Source: Affinirhizobium lemnae (GTDB taxonomy: Bacteria; Pseudomonadota; Alphaproteobacteria; Rhizobiales; Rhizobiaceae). From it: 64,000 nucleotides of DNA. Of this stretch, positions 24,795 through 34,165 are shown one piece after another. The number at the start of each line of letters is the position of its first letter. Position 1 is the stretch's first letter. The DNA is taken from NCBI RefSeq assembly GCF_022968395.1, contig NZ_JALJQZ010000007.1, positions 1 to 64,000 on the forward strand, in the 5' to 3' direction. Both the position numbers and the translations under genes were made by a program. The notes below the pieces were generated by a model. That model made no database searches and was not told the origin of the DNA. It was given only the letters and a program-made list of their open reading frames with translations.

Positions 24795-25187
24795 ATGAGG
24801 ATTGAAGATAAAGCACCGGCGGGTCTGCTGGGCAGAAGCCTGACTGCGCTTCTGCTCGCCTATGCGCTCGTCCTGCAACTCTTCATCGGGGCCTATTTCC
24901 AGCAGAGCATGGTGGTACAGGCGCTGAACGGCGACTTTACCATCTGTTCCACCCATATCGGCTCCGCTGCCGGAGAAGATCCGGCAGGGTCCGAGGGGAA
25001 AGCGCAATGTCTGTCGCTCTGTCAGCTGGCCTGCGGCATCGCGCCCGGTCTGGCCAGCTTCCTGCGCATTCTTCCGCCGCATGAACCCACGGCTCAGGCC
25101 ATCGTCTGGCAGACTCAGGCAGAAACACCGCTCTCTGCCAAGCCCTTCCATGCGCCGCATGCCAGAGGGCCACCGCAGCTTTCGTGA
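24795..25187 (+). CDS. DUF2946-like membrane or exported protein
   Basis: 130-residue protein. One hydrophobic helix (LGRSLTALLLAYALVLQLFIGA) is followed by a cysteine-rich part (ICSTH, CLSLCQLACG), as in DUF2946 proteins, which often sit beside copper, haem or PepSY genes. The ATG at 24795 is chosen; an in-frame GTG upstream is possible. It precedes the PepSY gene by 146 bp and is likely co-transcribed. Confidence 0.65.
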   Translation: MRIEDKAPAGLLGRSLTALLLAYALVLQLFIGAYFQQSMVVQALNGDFTICSTHIGSAAGEDPAGSEGKAQCLSLCQLACGIAPGLASFLRILPPHEPTAQAIVWQTQAETPLSAKPFHAPHARGPPQLS

Positions 25188-25333
25188 TGCCTTGAACGCG
25201 GGGTTTTCCCGTCTCTTTTCAAGCTCATGGAGCAAATCATGTCATCTTTTCCGTCAGGCGGATGTGCCAGTCCGCGCGCGCAGTTCTGCGCCAGTCTCGT
25301 TGAAACCATCTTCCTTTCTGCTGGAGGTCAGCC

Positions 25334-26782
25334 ATGACCGCAGCACAGTCAAGAAAGATTGCGCAGAAGCCCGTGGCATCTGCCACAGGAGGCGAGCTTC
25401 GCGCCTTCCTCACACGCCTGCATTTCTACATCGGGCTCTTCGTCGGGCCGTTCATTCTGGTCGCGGCCTTGTCGGGCACGGCCTATGTGCTGACGCCGCA
25501 GCTTGAGAACTACGTCTACAGAAACTACCTCAACGGCGTCTCCTCCGGCCAGCCGCAGAGCCTTGAGGCGCAAGTGAACGCGGCGCGTGCCTATCATGGC
25601 GCGGACAAATCCCTGTTCGCTGTTCGCCCTGCAACCGAAATGGGCAAAACGACCCGTGTGATGTTTGCTGATCCGACGCTCGGCGAATCCGAAACGCGCG
25701 CAGTCTTCGTCGATCCGGTCACGCTGGATGTGAAGGGCGATCTCGTCGTCTACGGTACCAGCGGCGTGCTACCCATTCGCTGGATCATTGATGTCTTCCA
25801 TCGCAACATGCTGCTGGGGGATTTCGGTCGCAACTACAGCGAACTGGCGGCCTCCTGGCTCTGGATTGCGACCCTCGGCGGGTTCCTGCTCTGGTTCTGG
25901 CGCCGCAAGTCAGACACCGCGAAAACGCGGGCGAAGGAAGGCGCAACCGCCAGCCTCCGTCGGGTTCACTCCACTATCGGGATCTGGATCGGAATTGGTC
26001 TTCTGTTCATCTCCGCAACGGGTCTGACCTGGTCGAAATATGCGGGTGATAACATCGATGCGCTTCGCCAGTCGCTGAACTGGGTCACGCCATCGGTGTC
26101 GCTGAAGCTGGAAGCCGCTGCGGCGCCCGCCGCAACCCACGCAGATCATTCCGCCCATGCCGATCATGGCAAGGCAAGCACTGCGCCAGTAGGCGCGGGG
26201 CTGCCCGATCCTGCTACGCAGATCGATCAGGTTCTGGCAGTGGCAAGATCCTCCGGCATCATCGACAGTCCGCTGGTGGAAATACGGCCGTCCAAGTCCG
26301 CCGACAAGGCCTGGATGGTGCGCGAATATGATCGCTCCACGCCCACGCAGGTGGATACGGTTGCCGTGGATCCACGTTCGATGACAGTAACCAGCCGCGC
26401 CGACTTCGCCAGCTTCACCATCGTGCCGAAGCTCATCCGCTGGGGCATCGATCTGCACATGGGCATCAAGTTCGGACTGGTGAACCAGATCGCGATGGTG
26501 CTGATTGGCGCGGCCCTCTCGGTCTCCATCGTCTATGGTTACATCATGTGGTGGAAACGCCGTCCCGCCGCCGGTGCGCCAGCCCGCACGCTCGCGCAAT
26601 CCTGGCTCTATCTCGGCTGGCCTGCAAAGCTCGGCGTGCTGGTCGTGGCTGTCGCGCTTGGCTTTGCCTTGCCGCTGATGGGGCTCAGCCTGCTCGCCTT
26701 CGTGGTGATCGATCTTCTGCGCTGGAAGCTTGATAAATCCCGCCGCGCGGGCCGCCGCCTGCAAGCTGCTCCTGCCGAGTAG
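25334..26782 (+). CDS. PepSY-associated transmembrane protein
   Basis: 482-residue membrane protein of the PepSY_TM (iron-regulated flavoreductase-like) family. Four main helices: FYIGLFVGPFILVAALSGTAY near residue 40, then WLWIATLGGFLLWFW, IGIWIGIGLLFISATGLTW, and C-terminal segments. Periplasmic PepSY domains lie between them, and there is a His-rich stretch (HADHSAHADHGK) around residue 270. Members often reduce siderophore iron or accompany TonB receptors; no receptor is adjacent here. Confidence 0.85.
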   Translation: MTAAQSRKIAQKPVASATGGELRAFLTRLHFYIGLFVGPFILVAALSGTAYVLTPQLENYVYRNYLNGVSSGQPQSLEAQVNAARAYHGADKSLFAVRPATEMGKTTRVMFADPTLGESETRAVFVDPVTLDVKGDLVVYGTSGVLPIRWIIDVFHRNMLLGDFGRNYSELAASWLWIATLGGFLLWFWRRKSDTAKTRAKEGATASLRRVHSTIGIWIGIGLLFISATGLTWSKYAGDNIDALRQSLNWVTPSVSLKLEAAAAPAATHADHSAHADHGKASTAPVGAGLPDPATQIDQVLAVARSSGIIDSPLVEIRPSKSADKAWMVREYDRSTPTQVDTVAVDPRSMTVTSRADFASFTIVPKLIRWGIDLHMGIKFGLVNQIAMVLIGAALSVSIVYGYIMWWKRRPAAGAPARTLAQSWLYLGWPAKLGVLVVAVALGFALPLMGLSLLAFVVIDLLRWKLDKSRRAGRRLQAAPAE

Positions 26783-26823
26783 GTTGAGGGAAGGGGCTTC
26801 ATTGGACGGCTGAGGCCCTGAGA

Positions 26824-27002
26824 CCCCCCTCTGGTCTGCCGACCATCTCCCCCTCAAGGGGGGGAGATTAGCAAGAGGAGCCCGCTCGACCTATCGCACC
26901 TTATACTTTCTCCACAATCGGCAGCTTCGCCAGATGCTGAAGGAGAGCCACGAGTCGATCTCCCCCCTTGAGGGGGAGATGTCCGGCAGGACAGAGGGGG
27001 GT
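26824..27002. repeat. RIME-like intergenic mosaic element (family B), copy 1
   Basis: Two arms in inverted orientation: CCCCCCTCTGG...CATCTCCCCC at 26824-26869 and GGGGGAGATGTCCGGCAGG...AGGGGGG at 26957-27002, each itself palindromic (CTCCCCCTCAAGGGGGGAG). This matches my memory of rhizobial RIME elements. The rest of the 26783-27246 gap holds hairpins at 27061-27090 and 27115-27142, and no gene. Confidence 0.75.
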
Positions 27003-27114
27003 GAAGCTCCTCGCTCCAAGTAAAAAAAGCGGCGGTACTCAAAGCTGAAAATAAAGAAAACCCGCACGGGCTGGATGGCTATCGTGCGGGTCACATTCTT
27101 TAACTAAGCGAAAC

Positions 27115-27142
27115 TCTCCCGGCAGTTAGCGCTGTCGGGAGA
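27115..27142 (-). terminator. Probable terminator of the oligopeptidase gene
   Basis: TCTCCCGGCA pairs with TGTCGGGAGA with one mismatch. A second hairpin, CCCGCAC / GTGCGGG, lies at 27061-27090. Confidence 0.5.
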
Positions 27143-27246
27143 ACTCCTGAAGACTGGCGCGGAACGAGTAATTCCGCAAGATACTAGAGAATTCCCAGGA
27201 AAAGTGAATTTGCGGTTTTCCGTCCGGGAATTCGTAGAGAAAAGCC

Positions 27247-29352
27247 TCACATCTTGCCCGCAACCTTGATGGCGAAGGCATATTCGAAGGCGATTTCTTC
27301 CAGCCGCTGGAAACGGCCGGATTTGCCGCCATGGCCTGCCGCCATATTGGTTTTCAACAAATATGGCCCAGCCTCCGGAGCTGTCGCCCGCAGCCGCGCA
27401 ACCCACTTCGTCGGTTCCCAGTAGGTCACGCGCGGATCGGTCAGGCCCGAGATTGCGAGGATTGGCGGGTAGGGCTTGTTCGCCACATTGTCGTAAGGGG
27501 AATAGGCGGCAATCCAGTTGTATTCCTCTTCCGATTCGATCGGGTTTCCCCATTCCGGCCATTCCGGCGGTGTCAGCGGCAGCGTGTCGTCCAGCATGGT
27601 GTTCAGCACATCCACGAAGGGAACGGCGGCAATGATGCCGGCGAACTTTTCCGGCGCCATATTGGCAATCGCCCCCATCAGCATGCCGCCAGCCGAACCA
27701 CCTTCGGCGATGATGTTGTCGAAGCTGGTGAAACCCTCCTTCACCAGATGATCGGCAGCCGCAATGAAGTCCTTGAAGGTGTTCTGCTTCTTCTCCATCT
27801 TGCCGTCTTCGTACCAGGCAAAACCCTTGTCCTTGCCGCCACGAATATGCGCAATGGCATAGACGAAGCCGCGATCGGCAAGCGACAGCGCATTGGTGGA
27901 GAAGGAGGCGGGGATCGTCACGCCATAGGCGCCATAGCCGTAGAGAAGGCAGGGTGCGGAGCCATCCAGAACCGTATCCTTCCGGTAGAGAAGCGAAACC
28001 GGCACCAGTTCCCCATCATGGGCAGGCGCCATGACGCGGCGCGTCACATAATCATCCGGGTTGTGGCCGGAGGGAACCTCCTGCGTCTTCAGCAGCACCC
28101 GTTCACGCGTTGCCATGTTGTAGTCGAATAACTGGCTCGGCGTCGTCATGGAGGAATAGGAGAAGCGGATGACGTCGGTATCATATTCCGCCGCACCGTG
28201 CAGGCCCAGCGAATAGGCCTCTTCGTCGAAGGCAATGGCATGCTCTGCACCCGTTGCCCGCTCGCGCACCACGATGCGCGGCAGCCCGTCACGCCGTTCC
28301 AGCCAGATCAGATGACGCGCATAGGCGGCGTGGGAAAGGATGAGGCGACCCGGCTCATGCGGCACAACCTCGGTCCAGTTTTCCTTGCCCGGTGCCGTCA
28401 CCGGCGCTTCCACGATCTTGAAATCCTTGGCATCGCCGTCATTGGTCAGGATGTAGAACACATCGCCGCCCTCGGTCATCGAATATTCTACGCCTTCCTC
28501 GCGCTCGGCCACCAGCATGGGTTCCGCGGTCAAATCCTTGGTGGAAAGCAGCCGGTATTCGGATGTCTCGTGGTCGTGAATGTCGATGAAAATGAAATCG
28601 TCGAGCAGCGAGCCGCCGACGCCCATGAAGAAGCCGGGATCTTTCTCTTCGTAAACGAGGCGATCTGCCGATTGTGGCTGGCCGATCATATGGTGGAACA
28701 CCTTGGAGGGGCGGTGGTTTTCGTCCTGCAGCGTGTAGAAGAAGCTCTTGCCATCGGGCGCCCAGACCCCGCCGCCAGAGGTGTTTTCCACCACATCGGC
28801 AAGATCTTCCCCGGTTTCGAGATTGCGCACCCGCAGCGTGAAGTATTCGGAGCCCTTGTCGTCATAGCCCCAGATGCCGTGGCTGTGGTCGCGGTTTTGC
28901 CCAAGGCCGCCGAGCCGGAAGTAATCCTTGCCGGCTGCTTCCTTGTCGCCATCCAGCATCACATGGCGTTCGCCGCCATCGCGCGGGGTCCGGAAGTAAT
29001 GCGGCTGCTCGCCGCCGGTGACGAACAGCGTACCATAGGCGTATGGCCCGTCCTTCACCGGAACTGAGCTATCGTCTTCCTTGATACGGCCCTTCATTTC
29101 GGCGAACAGCTGCTTCTGAAGCTCTGCGGTATCGCCCAGCGCCGCTTCCATATAGGCGTTCTCGGCCTCCAGATGCGAACGAATCTGCGGGTCGAGAATG
29201 GATGTATCCTTGAACATCGCCTGCCAGTTGTCGGCGCGAAACCAGGCATAATCATCCGTACGGGTCAGGCCGTGGCGCGTGTCGGTCTGCGGCTTCTTGG
29301 CGGCAACGGGGGCTTGCGGAAGGTTGGAAAAGGCTTTGCGGTTATAGGCCAA
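27247..29352 (-). CDS. ptrB: Oligopeptidase B (S9 prolyl oligopeptidase family)
   Basis: 701-residue cytoplasmic serine peptidase. An N-terminal beta-propeller precedes the alpha/beta-hydrolase domain. The catalytic serine is S553 in EGGSAGGML, the aspartate is in SGLTDPRV and the histidine in AGHGGKSGR. The acidic pair and length fit oligopeptidase B, which cleaves short peptides after basic residues. No signal peptide. It stands alone, with an RIME-like element downstream. Confidence 0.92.
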   Translation of the reverse strand: MAYNRKAFSNLPQAPVAAKKPQTDTRHGLTRTDDYAWFRADNWQAMFKDTSILDPQIRSHLEAENAYMEAALGDTAELQKQLFAEMKGRIKEDDSSVPVKDGPYAYGTLFVTGGEQPHYFRTPRDGGERHVMLDGDKEAAGKDYFRLGGLGQNRDHSHGIWGYDDKGSEYFTLRVRNLETGEDLADVVENTSGGGVWAPDGKSFFYTLQDENHRPSKVFHHMIGQPQSADRLVYEEKDPGFFMGVGGSLLDDFIFIDIHDHETSEYRLLSTKDLTAEPMLVAEREEGVEYSMTEGGDVFYILTNDGDAKDFKIVEAPVTAPGKENWTEVVPHEPGRLILSHAAYARHLIWLERRDGLPRIVVRERATGAEHAIAFDEEAYSLGLHGAAEYDTDVIRFSYSSMTTPSQLFDYNMATRERVLLKTQEVPSGHNPDDYVTRRVMAPAHDGELVPVSLLYRKDTVLDGSAPCLLYGYGAYGVTIPASFSTNALSLADRGFVYAIAHIRGGKDKGFAWYEDGKMEKKQNTFKDFIAAADHLVKEGFTSFDNIIAEGGSAGGMLMGAIANMAPEKFAGIIAAVPFVDVLNTMLDDTLPLTPPEWPEWGNPIESEEEYNWIAAYSPYDNVANKPYPPILAISGLTDPRVTYWEPTKWVARLRATAPEAGPYLLKTNMAAGHGGKSGRFQRLEEIAFEYAFAIKVAGKM

Positions 29353-29555
29353 GGATCATCTCCGGCATCAATGTGAATGTGCCCCAGAGATAGGCGGAAC
29401 ATCGCGTCATAACAAGCGGGCATCCCGCGTGCTTTCAGCTGACGCCCGCGCCAAAACCTGATCACAATTTACATTTTTTCAGTCTGATGGGTAGCCAAGC
29501 GGGGGGCGCCTGCCTAGTTTCCGGCCCGTCCGAGTCATATTGGATGGAAACCGAC

Positions 29556-29951
29556 ATGATAAAAACCATGACTGCCGCGGCACTGGTTCTGACCGGTGCG
29601 GCGGTCCTGCCTGCCTATGCCCTGGATGACAGCATCATCCGCCAACTGGACCGCCTGACCCCGGAAGAGCGGCGGGAACAGCGCTGCGATATCGAAGCCA
29701 TGAGCCGGATTGCGAAGCAAGGCGAGGGCTACAAGCCCGACAAGGTGATTGCCTATACCTTTGCCGATACCGAAGAAACCGAAGGCCTGCTGAGAGCCCC
29801 CGGTGCCGTGTTCCGCAGCGCAGGCGATTGGTATCGTCTGAAATACAAGTGTAAGACAGCGGAGGATGGTCTGACCATCCAGTCCTTCGATTACAAGGTC
29901 GGCTCCAAGGTCCCGCGCGAAGAATGGGGCGAGTATTATCTGTATAATTAG
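29556..29951 (+). CDS. DUF930-like exported protein
   Basis: 131-residue exported protein. Signal peptide MIKTMTAAALVLTGAAVLPAYA, then LDRLTPEERREQRCDIEAMSRI and YKPDKVIAYTFAD, which I associate with the rhizobial DUF930 family. Two cysteines remain in the mature part (QRCDIE, KYKCKTA). The start at 29556 is chosen because it gives a clean signal peptide; 29544 is also in frame. Function unknown. Confidence 0.75.
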   Translation: MIKTMTAAALVLTGAAVLPAYALDDSIIRQLDRLTPEERREQRCDIEAMSRIAKQGEGYKPDKVIAYTFADTEETEGLLRAPGAVFRSAGDWYRLKYKCKTAEDGLTIQSFDYKVGSKVPREEWGEYYLYN

Positions 29952-29956
29952 GAAAA

Positions 29957-29978
29957 GCCGGGGTTTGTGTGCCCCGGC
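29957..29978. terminator. Bidirectional terminator
   Basis: GCCGGGG / CCCCGGC around an 8-base loop, between two convergent genes, with A-rich and T-containing flanks. Confidence 0.7.
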
Positions 29979-29996
29979 ATTCTCCCATTTACAAAT

Positions 29997-31163
29997 TCAT
30001 CCCGGCAGCTGCGGCACCGTTTTGCGTTCGGGGAAGAGTTCCTGCGCAATCGTCATCACGATCAGCGAAAGCGGCAGGGCCAGCATGGCGCCGATCGCGC
30101 CCCACATCCAGGTCCAGAACAGGATGGCGATGAAGACGAGGAAGGGGTTGATCTCCCATTGCCGACCCATGACGGCCGGAAACAGCAGGTTTTCCATGAT
30201 CAGGTGAATGGTGAAGAAGGCAAAGGCCGGAAGAAGCCCGATCAGCAGTGTATCATGCGAAAGGACGCCCGCCACCGCAACGGAAAGCGTCATCAGCGTA
30301 ATGCCGAGATAGGGCACGAAGCTGGAGAGGAAGGCGAAGATTCCCCACAGGATGGGCATGGATAGCCCGCCAAAATAGGCAATCAGCGTCATCACCACGC
30401 CGAGGCCGAGATAGATCAGGCTGGCTGTCGCGAAGTAATAGCCAAGCACTTCCTCCACCGCGTTGAGAATGCGGATCGTCAGCAAACGCTGGCGGCGCGA
30501 GGGAAAAGCCATGATGATGGCCCGGCGCAGTTTAAGTCGACCGTACAGAAACAGAAGAAGACCGGCGAAGAAGATGAGCGCCTGAATAATGGCCGGTGTG
30601 ACGCTGGAAGACAGGACCCCTAATATATTGGTGCTGTTTTCCATCAGCTTTTCCATCGACATAGGACCGGTCTCGAAGGTCGCTGGTGTAATGTTCAGCC
30701 AGTGATGCTGCTCGAGAAAGGGCGTGATACGCGCCAGCGCCTGTTCCACGATCGTTGGGCCTGACTGGACGAAGGTGGCGACGGGTTCAGCCAGCGCATT
30801 GGCGATCAGGAAGATCGACACCATCACGAGGCTGGACAGAATGAGGGCGATGCCGAAGCGGGGAATGCCATATTGGCCCATGCGCTCGGCCACCATGCCG
30901 AGAATCATGCCGACCACGATGGCGAGCGTCACCGGCTTCAGAATGAGCGAGAGGTGCTGCACAACAGCAAAGCCGATGATCAGGAAAATGCCGATCACCG
31001 CCCAGGCCTTGGCCACTTCCAGCGCTTCGCGACCTAGCGGGGAAAACTCGGTCGTGTCATTGTTGTAGACCGCAAGCTCGTCCTGGCGCGCAGCCTCGTG
31101 TTCCAACACCTGACGCTTGTGCCTGGCATTCTGCCGGTTTTGACCGGCGATCGTCGTACCCAT
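29997..31163 (-). CDS. AI-2E family transporter (PerM/TqsA family)
   Basis: 388-residue membrane protein with about eight helices. Family landmarks are FGGLSMPILWGIFAFLSSFV and the C-terminal LPAFAFFTIHLIMENLLFPAVMG. The family contains the AI-2 exporter TqsA but also Na+/H+ antiporters, so the substrate is open. The ATG at 31163 has AGGGGGTC upstream; the open frame further up runs into the RIME-like element and is not coding. A cytoplasmic basic leader of about 45 residues precedes the first helix. Confidence 0.85.
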   Translation of the reverse strand: MGTTIAGQNRQNARHKRQVLEHEAARQDELAVYNNDTTEFSPLGREALEVAKAWAVIGIFLIIGFAVVQHLSLILKPVTLAIVVGMILGMVAERMGQYGIPRFGIALILSSLVMVSIFLIANALAEPVATFVQSGPTIVEQALARITPFLEQHHWLNITPATFETGPMSMEKLMENSTNILGVLSSSVTPAIIQALIFFAGLLLFLYGRLKLRRAIIMAFPSRRQRLLTIRILNAVEEVLGYYFATASLIYLGLGVVMTLIAYFGGLSMPILWGIFAFLSSFVPYLGITLMTLSVAVAGVLSHDTLLIGLLPAFAFFTIHLIMENLLFPAVMGRQWEINPFLVFIAILFWTWMWGAIGAMLALPLSLIVMTIAQELFPERKTVPQLPG

Positions 31164-31270
31164 GGAAGACCCCCTGAATGATGGCCGACAACGCGCGAAC
31201 AGGAGACAGGTTCCAACTTGTGGGTGAGGGAGGATTAGGGTGCGGTTTACCTCAATAATCCGCCGAATAA

Positions 31271-31451
31271 CCCCCCTCTGCCCTGCCGGGCATCTCCCCC
31301 TTGAAGCGGGGGAGATTGGCAAGACGCACTCTCTCTTCCCCTCTCACAACCTCAAAGACTGCGCTTTTCTAATTCGTCGAGAAGGGCAGGTCGGTAACCG
31401 CGATTCGATCTCCCCCCTTGAGGGGGAGATGTCCGGCAGGACAGAGGGGGG
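31271..31451. repeat. RIME-like intergenic mosaic element (family B), copy 2
   Basis: Same architecture as the copy at 26824: a left arm CCCCCCTCTGCCCTGCCGGG... and a right arm ...GTCCGGCAGGACAGAGGGG in inverted orientation, about 90 bp of less conserved core. The right arms of the two copies are nearly identical over 40 bases. It fills most of the 339-bp gap between the transporter and the VOC gene; nothing else is seen there. Confidence 0.75.
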
Positions 31452-31502
31452 TGTTGAAAGGGATCGATCAAGACCGGGACATGCCATGTCTTGCGGTTAC
31501 CC

Positions 31503-32366
31503 TTAAGCCACGAGATTGAGCCCGATGCCCCAGGGGTCTTTCAGCGCCCAGCCGGAGGCCGTCTTGCGGGTGGCAATTTCCAGTTTCTCAAGCGCAGCCA
31601 GAGCATTTGTCAAAGCGGCCTCATCGGCAAAACGCAGGGTGTAATCGGAAAGGCCGCTCATCGCATCCTGTCGAGCCGCCGCACCCCGGCTGTTCCAGAT
31701 ATTGGCCGCCACATGATGGTGATAGCCACCCGTGGCAAAGAAGCTGGCGCCCTGATAGCGGGCCATGATCTTCAGGCCCAGAACGTCGCGGTAGAAGGCA
31801 TCGGCTTCCGGAATATTGCCCACCTGCAGGTGAATGTGGCCAATGGCCGTGCCAGCCGCCATGCCGGCGAAACGCTCCTGCGGTGCGCTGTCGTAAAGCG
31901 CCTGGAGATCGAGCCGACCGGTTGCCATTTCGACCGTGCCATCGTCATGATAGGTCCATTCCATCGGCGAGCGATCCCGATAGATCTCGATGCCGTTGCC
32001 CTCCGGATCAGACAGATAGATTGCCTCGCTGACGAGATGGTCTGATGCGCCCTCTAAACGGATACCGCTATGAGCGGCATGTGCCAGCCAGGCGGCAAGC
32101 TCCCGGCGGTTGGGCACCAGAAAAGCGGTGTGAAAAAGCCCGGCTGCATTGCGGGGCGCGGCCTTCACCTGTCCACTGGTGGAAAGGGTGAGAAGCGGTG
32201 TGCCATGGGCACCGAGAACCATGCCGCTCGAGGTCTTCTCCAGCACCGACAGGCCGATTGCCTGCTGGTAGTAGCCGCTCACAAGGTCCAGATCGCGCAC
32301 CACCAGATGCGCCGCATCCACATGCGCGGGTCGGGTCAATGCAAAGGGCAGGGTCGTATCGGACAT
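31503..32366 (-). CDS. VOC family dioxygenase-like protein (CatE/YfiE type)
   Basis: 287-residue protein with two VOC domains, resembling two-domain extradiol dioxygenases of the CatE group. Candidate metal ligands are the histidine in AAHLVVRD, the histidine in IGHIHLQVG and the glutamate in GIEIYRDR. A YHHHVAANIW block in domain 2 is also typical. Likely ring-cleaving or lyase activity, substrate unknown. No neighbours suggest a pathway. Confidence 0.8.
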   Translation of the reverse strand: MSDTTLPFALTRPAHVDAAHLVVRDLDLVSGYYQQAIGLSVLEKTSSGMVLGAHGTPLLTLSTSGQVKAAPRNAAGLFHTAFLVPNRRELAAWLAHAAHSGIRLEGASDHLVSEAIYLSDPEGNGIEIYRDRSPMEWTYHDDGTVEMATGRLDLQALYDSAPQERFAGMAAGTAIGHIHLQVGNIPEADAFYRDVLGLKIMARYQGASFFATGGYHHHVAANIWNSRGAAARQDAMSGLSDYTLRFADEAALTNALAALEKLEIATRKTASGWALKDPWGIGLNLVA

Positions 32367-32560
32367 CGGATAAGCCTTGGGCCGTGTTCAAGATGAACTG
32401 AATATGCGCGCACACGTTCGTTCAAGAAAGATGGTTGATTGGCGAAACTTCGTTCACCAATAGCGAACGATAGTCCGTAGAGCCGACTTTGATTTCCATC
32501 AAGGCGCCTTTCACTCTCAAGACGGAGAATGGCTTCATCAAATCTCGGGAGATCACGCAC

Positions 32561-32971
32561 ATGTACGCATCCATCGTCGTCGCCATCGATATCGCCCAGC
32601 TGGATCGTGGCGAACAAATTCTGAAGAAAGCCGTCGCGCTTCTCGATCAGGGTGGCAAGATCGCTCTCGTCAACGTGGTGGAAGAACTGCCGAGCTATCT
32701 GGCCATTGATGTTCCCACGGATCTTCTGGGGTCGGCACGGCAGGAAGCGATGACCAAGCTTCAGAACCTGCGCGAACGTGTGGGCACCTCAGCCAGCATC
32801 GATGTGCGCACGGGCGCACCGGCCCACGAAATTCTGGCCGCAGCGCAGGCTTATGGCGCAGATCTCATCGTGCTTGCCTCGCACAAGCCGGATTTCTCCA
32901 ACTATCTCATCGGTGCGACGGCGGACCGCGTCGTGCGCCATGCCAAGTGCTCGGTTCTCGTAGACCGCTGA
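32561..32971 (+). CDS. Universal stress protein (UspA family)
   Basis: 136-residue protein. MYASIVVAIDIAQ begins the Usp fold and ATADRVVRHAKCSVLV closes it; the ATP-binding GATADR loop is present (G-x2-x9-G-type). The start at 32561 has GGGAG upstream. It precedes a dksA-like gene by 14 bp, so the two form a small stress operon that ends at a terminator. Confidence 0.88.
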   Translation: MYASIVVAIDIAQLDRGEQILKKAVALLDQGGKIALVNVVEELPSYLAIDVPTDLLGSARQEAMTKLQNLRERVGTSASIDVRTGAPAHEILAAAQAYGADLIVLASHKPDFSNYLIGATADRVVRHAKCSVLVDR

Positions 32972-32985
32972 TCAGGAGGACCCTA

Positions 32986-33306
32986 ATGGATACGCAACAT
33001 TACCAGCAGGTGCTCGAAGCGCGCCGCAACGAACTCGACCGCCGTCTGCACAAGATCGAGGCGGACCTCGATCAGCCCGGCAATCCCGATGATGACGACC
33101 GGGCAATCGAGCGCAGCAATGACGAGGTGCTCGAAGGTCTGGGCGAGGCGGGTCAGAAGGAGCTTGCCTCCATAGAGGCAGCCCTTGCCCGCATCGAGGC
33201 TGGAACCTTCGGTGCCTGCGCCAAATGCGGCGAGCCGATCAGCGAGGCGCGCCTTGCAGCGGTTCCGCATGCGGCGCTTTGCTGTACCTGCATGAAAGAG
33301 CAGTAA
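32986..33306 (+). CDS. TraR/DksA family zinc-finger protein
   Basis: 106-residue protein. A coiled coil (QQVLEARRNELDRRLHKIE, and LGEAGQKELASIEAALARIE) is followed by a C4 zinc finger (CAKCGEPI...CCTC). It is shorter than DksA proper (about 150 residues) and resembles the short family members that bind the RNA polymerase secondary channel and modulate stringent-response promoters. Strong CAGGAGGA site. The DDD run (PDDDDRA) matches the tip region where DksA carries its key aspartates. Confidence 0.87.
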   Translation: MDTQHYQQVLEARRNELDRRLHKIEADLDQPGNPDDDDRAIERSNDEVLEGLGEAGQKELASIEAALARIEAGTFGACAKCGEPISEARLAAVPHAALCCTCMKEQ

Positions 33307-33311
33307 GGGAG

Positions 33312-33334
33312 AAACTGACGCTACCGTCAGTTTT
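33312..33334 (+). terminator. Intrinsic terminator of the usp-dksA-like operon
   Basis: AAACTGACG (33312-33320) pairs with CGTCAGTTT (33325-33333) around a 4-base loop, with T-rich 3' end. Confidence 0.8.
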
Positions 33335-33448
33335 GACGATGTTTGAACGCGCATGATACAAAGTGATGCGCGTCTTCATATTTCCTCCGTTGCATCATTT
33401 TATGCTCTTCGGCATCTTGAGGGCTGATTTGAAGAGTGTTGGGACGAT

Positions 33449-34117
33449 ATGACGGAACTGTTTGCCTTCGGGCGCAGATATGATTTTCATGAAATCGTGG
33501 CCGATGGCGTGGTGCACGGCATTGGCATCGTGCTGGCCCTGATCGGGGTCACCGCGCTGATTTTCTATGCAACGCTGTGGGCAAGCCATGGCGAACTGGC
33601 TGCCGCCTGGGTCTATGGCATCGGCCTGCTGCTCTGTCTTTCGGTCTCTTTCACCTACAATATCTGGCCGCACACGCGCACCAAATGGATATTGCGCCGG
33701 TTCGATCACTCGGCAATTTTCGTTCTGATTGCAGCCACTTACACGCCGTTCCTGCAAAAGGGCGCGAATGATCCGCTGATCTTCGGCATGCTGATCTTTG
33801 TCTGGGCCGTGGCGGCACTCGGCATAACGCTGAAATGCGTTTTTCCGGGGCGGTATGACCGGCTCGCCATCCTGCTCTATCTCGGCATGGGCTGGAGTGG
33901 CATCGTGGTCGTGGCACCCCTGTCTCAGCTTTTGCCGTCCATCACGCTATGGCTCATCGTCATCGGCGGTGTCATCTATTCGCTCGGCGTCATCTTCCAT
34001 GTGTGGGAACGGCTGCGCTTCCAGAATGCCATCTGGCACGGCTTCGTCATCTCCGCCGCCATGGTGCATTATTCTGCTGTGCTCACCTGCTTCAGCCTCA
34101 CGCCCGTAAGTGCGTGA
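33449..34117 (+). CDS. Haemolysin III family membrane protein (TrhA/PAQR-like)
   Basis: 222-residue seven-helix protein. Family histidines and polar residues are in HEIVADGVVHGIGIVLAL, RRFDHSAIFVLIAATYTPFL and IWHGFVISAAMVHYSAV. Bacterial members (TrhA) relate to membrane energetics and fatty-acid homeostasis; the haemolysin name is historical. It follows the stress operon after a terminator and has its own promoter region. Confidence 0.87.
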   Translation: MTELFAFGRRYDFHEIVADGVVHGIGIVLALIGVTALIFYATLWASHGELAAAWVYGIGLLLCLSVSFTYNIWPHTRTKWILRRFDHSAIFVLIAATYTPFLQKGANDPLIFGMLIFVWAVAALGITLKCVFPGRYDRLAILLYLGMGWSGIVVVAPLSQLLPSITLWLIVIGGVIYSLGVIFHVWERLRFQNAIWHGFVISAAMVHYSAVLTCFSLTPVSA

Positions 34118-34136
34118 GGCCTTTGCCAAATTTCAT

Positions 34137-34164
34137 TTGATCAATAATTTTTTGTATGTACAAT
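34137..34164 (+). promoter_or_regulatory. Candidate promoter/operator of brnTA
   Basis: TTGATC (34137-34142) and TACAAT (34159-34164) are 16 bp apart. A near-palindrome TTGTA-TG-TACAA (34152-34163) overlaps the -10 and ends 2 bp before the toxin ATG, a plausible site for autorepression by BrnA. Confidence 0.5.
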
Positions 34165-34165
34165 A

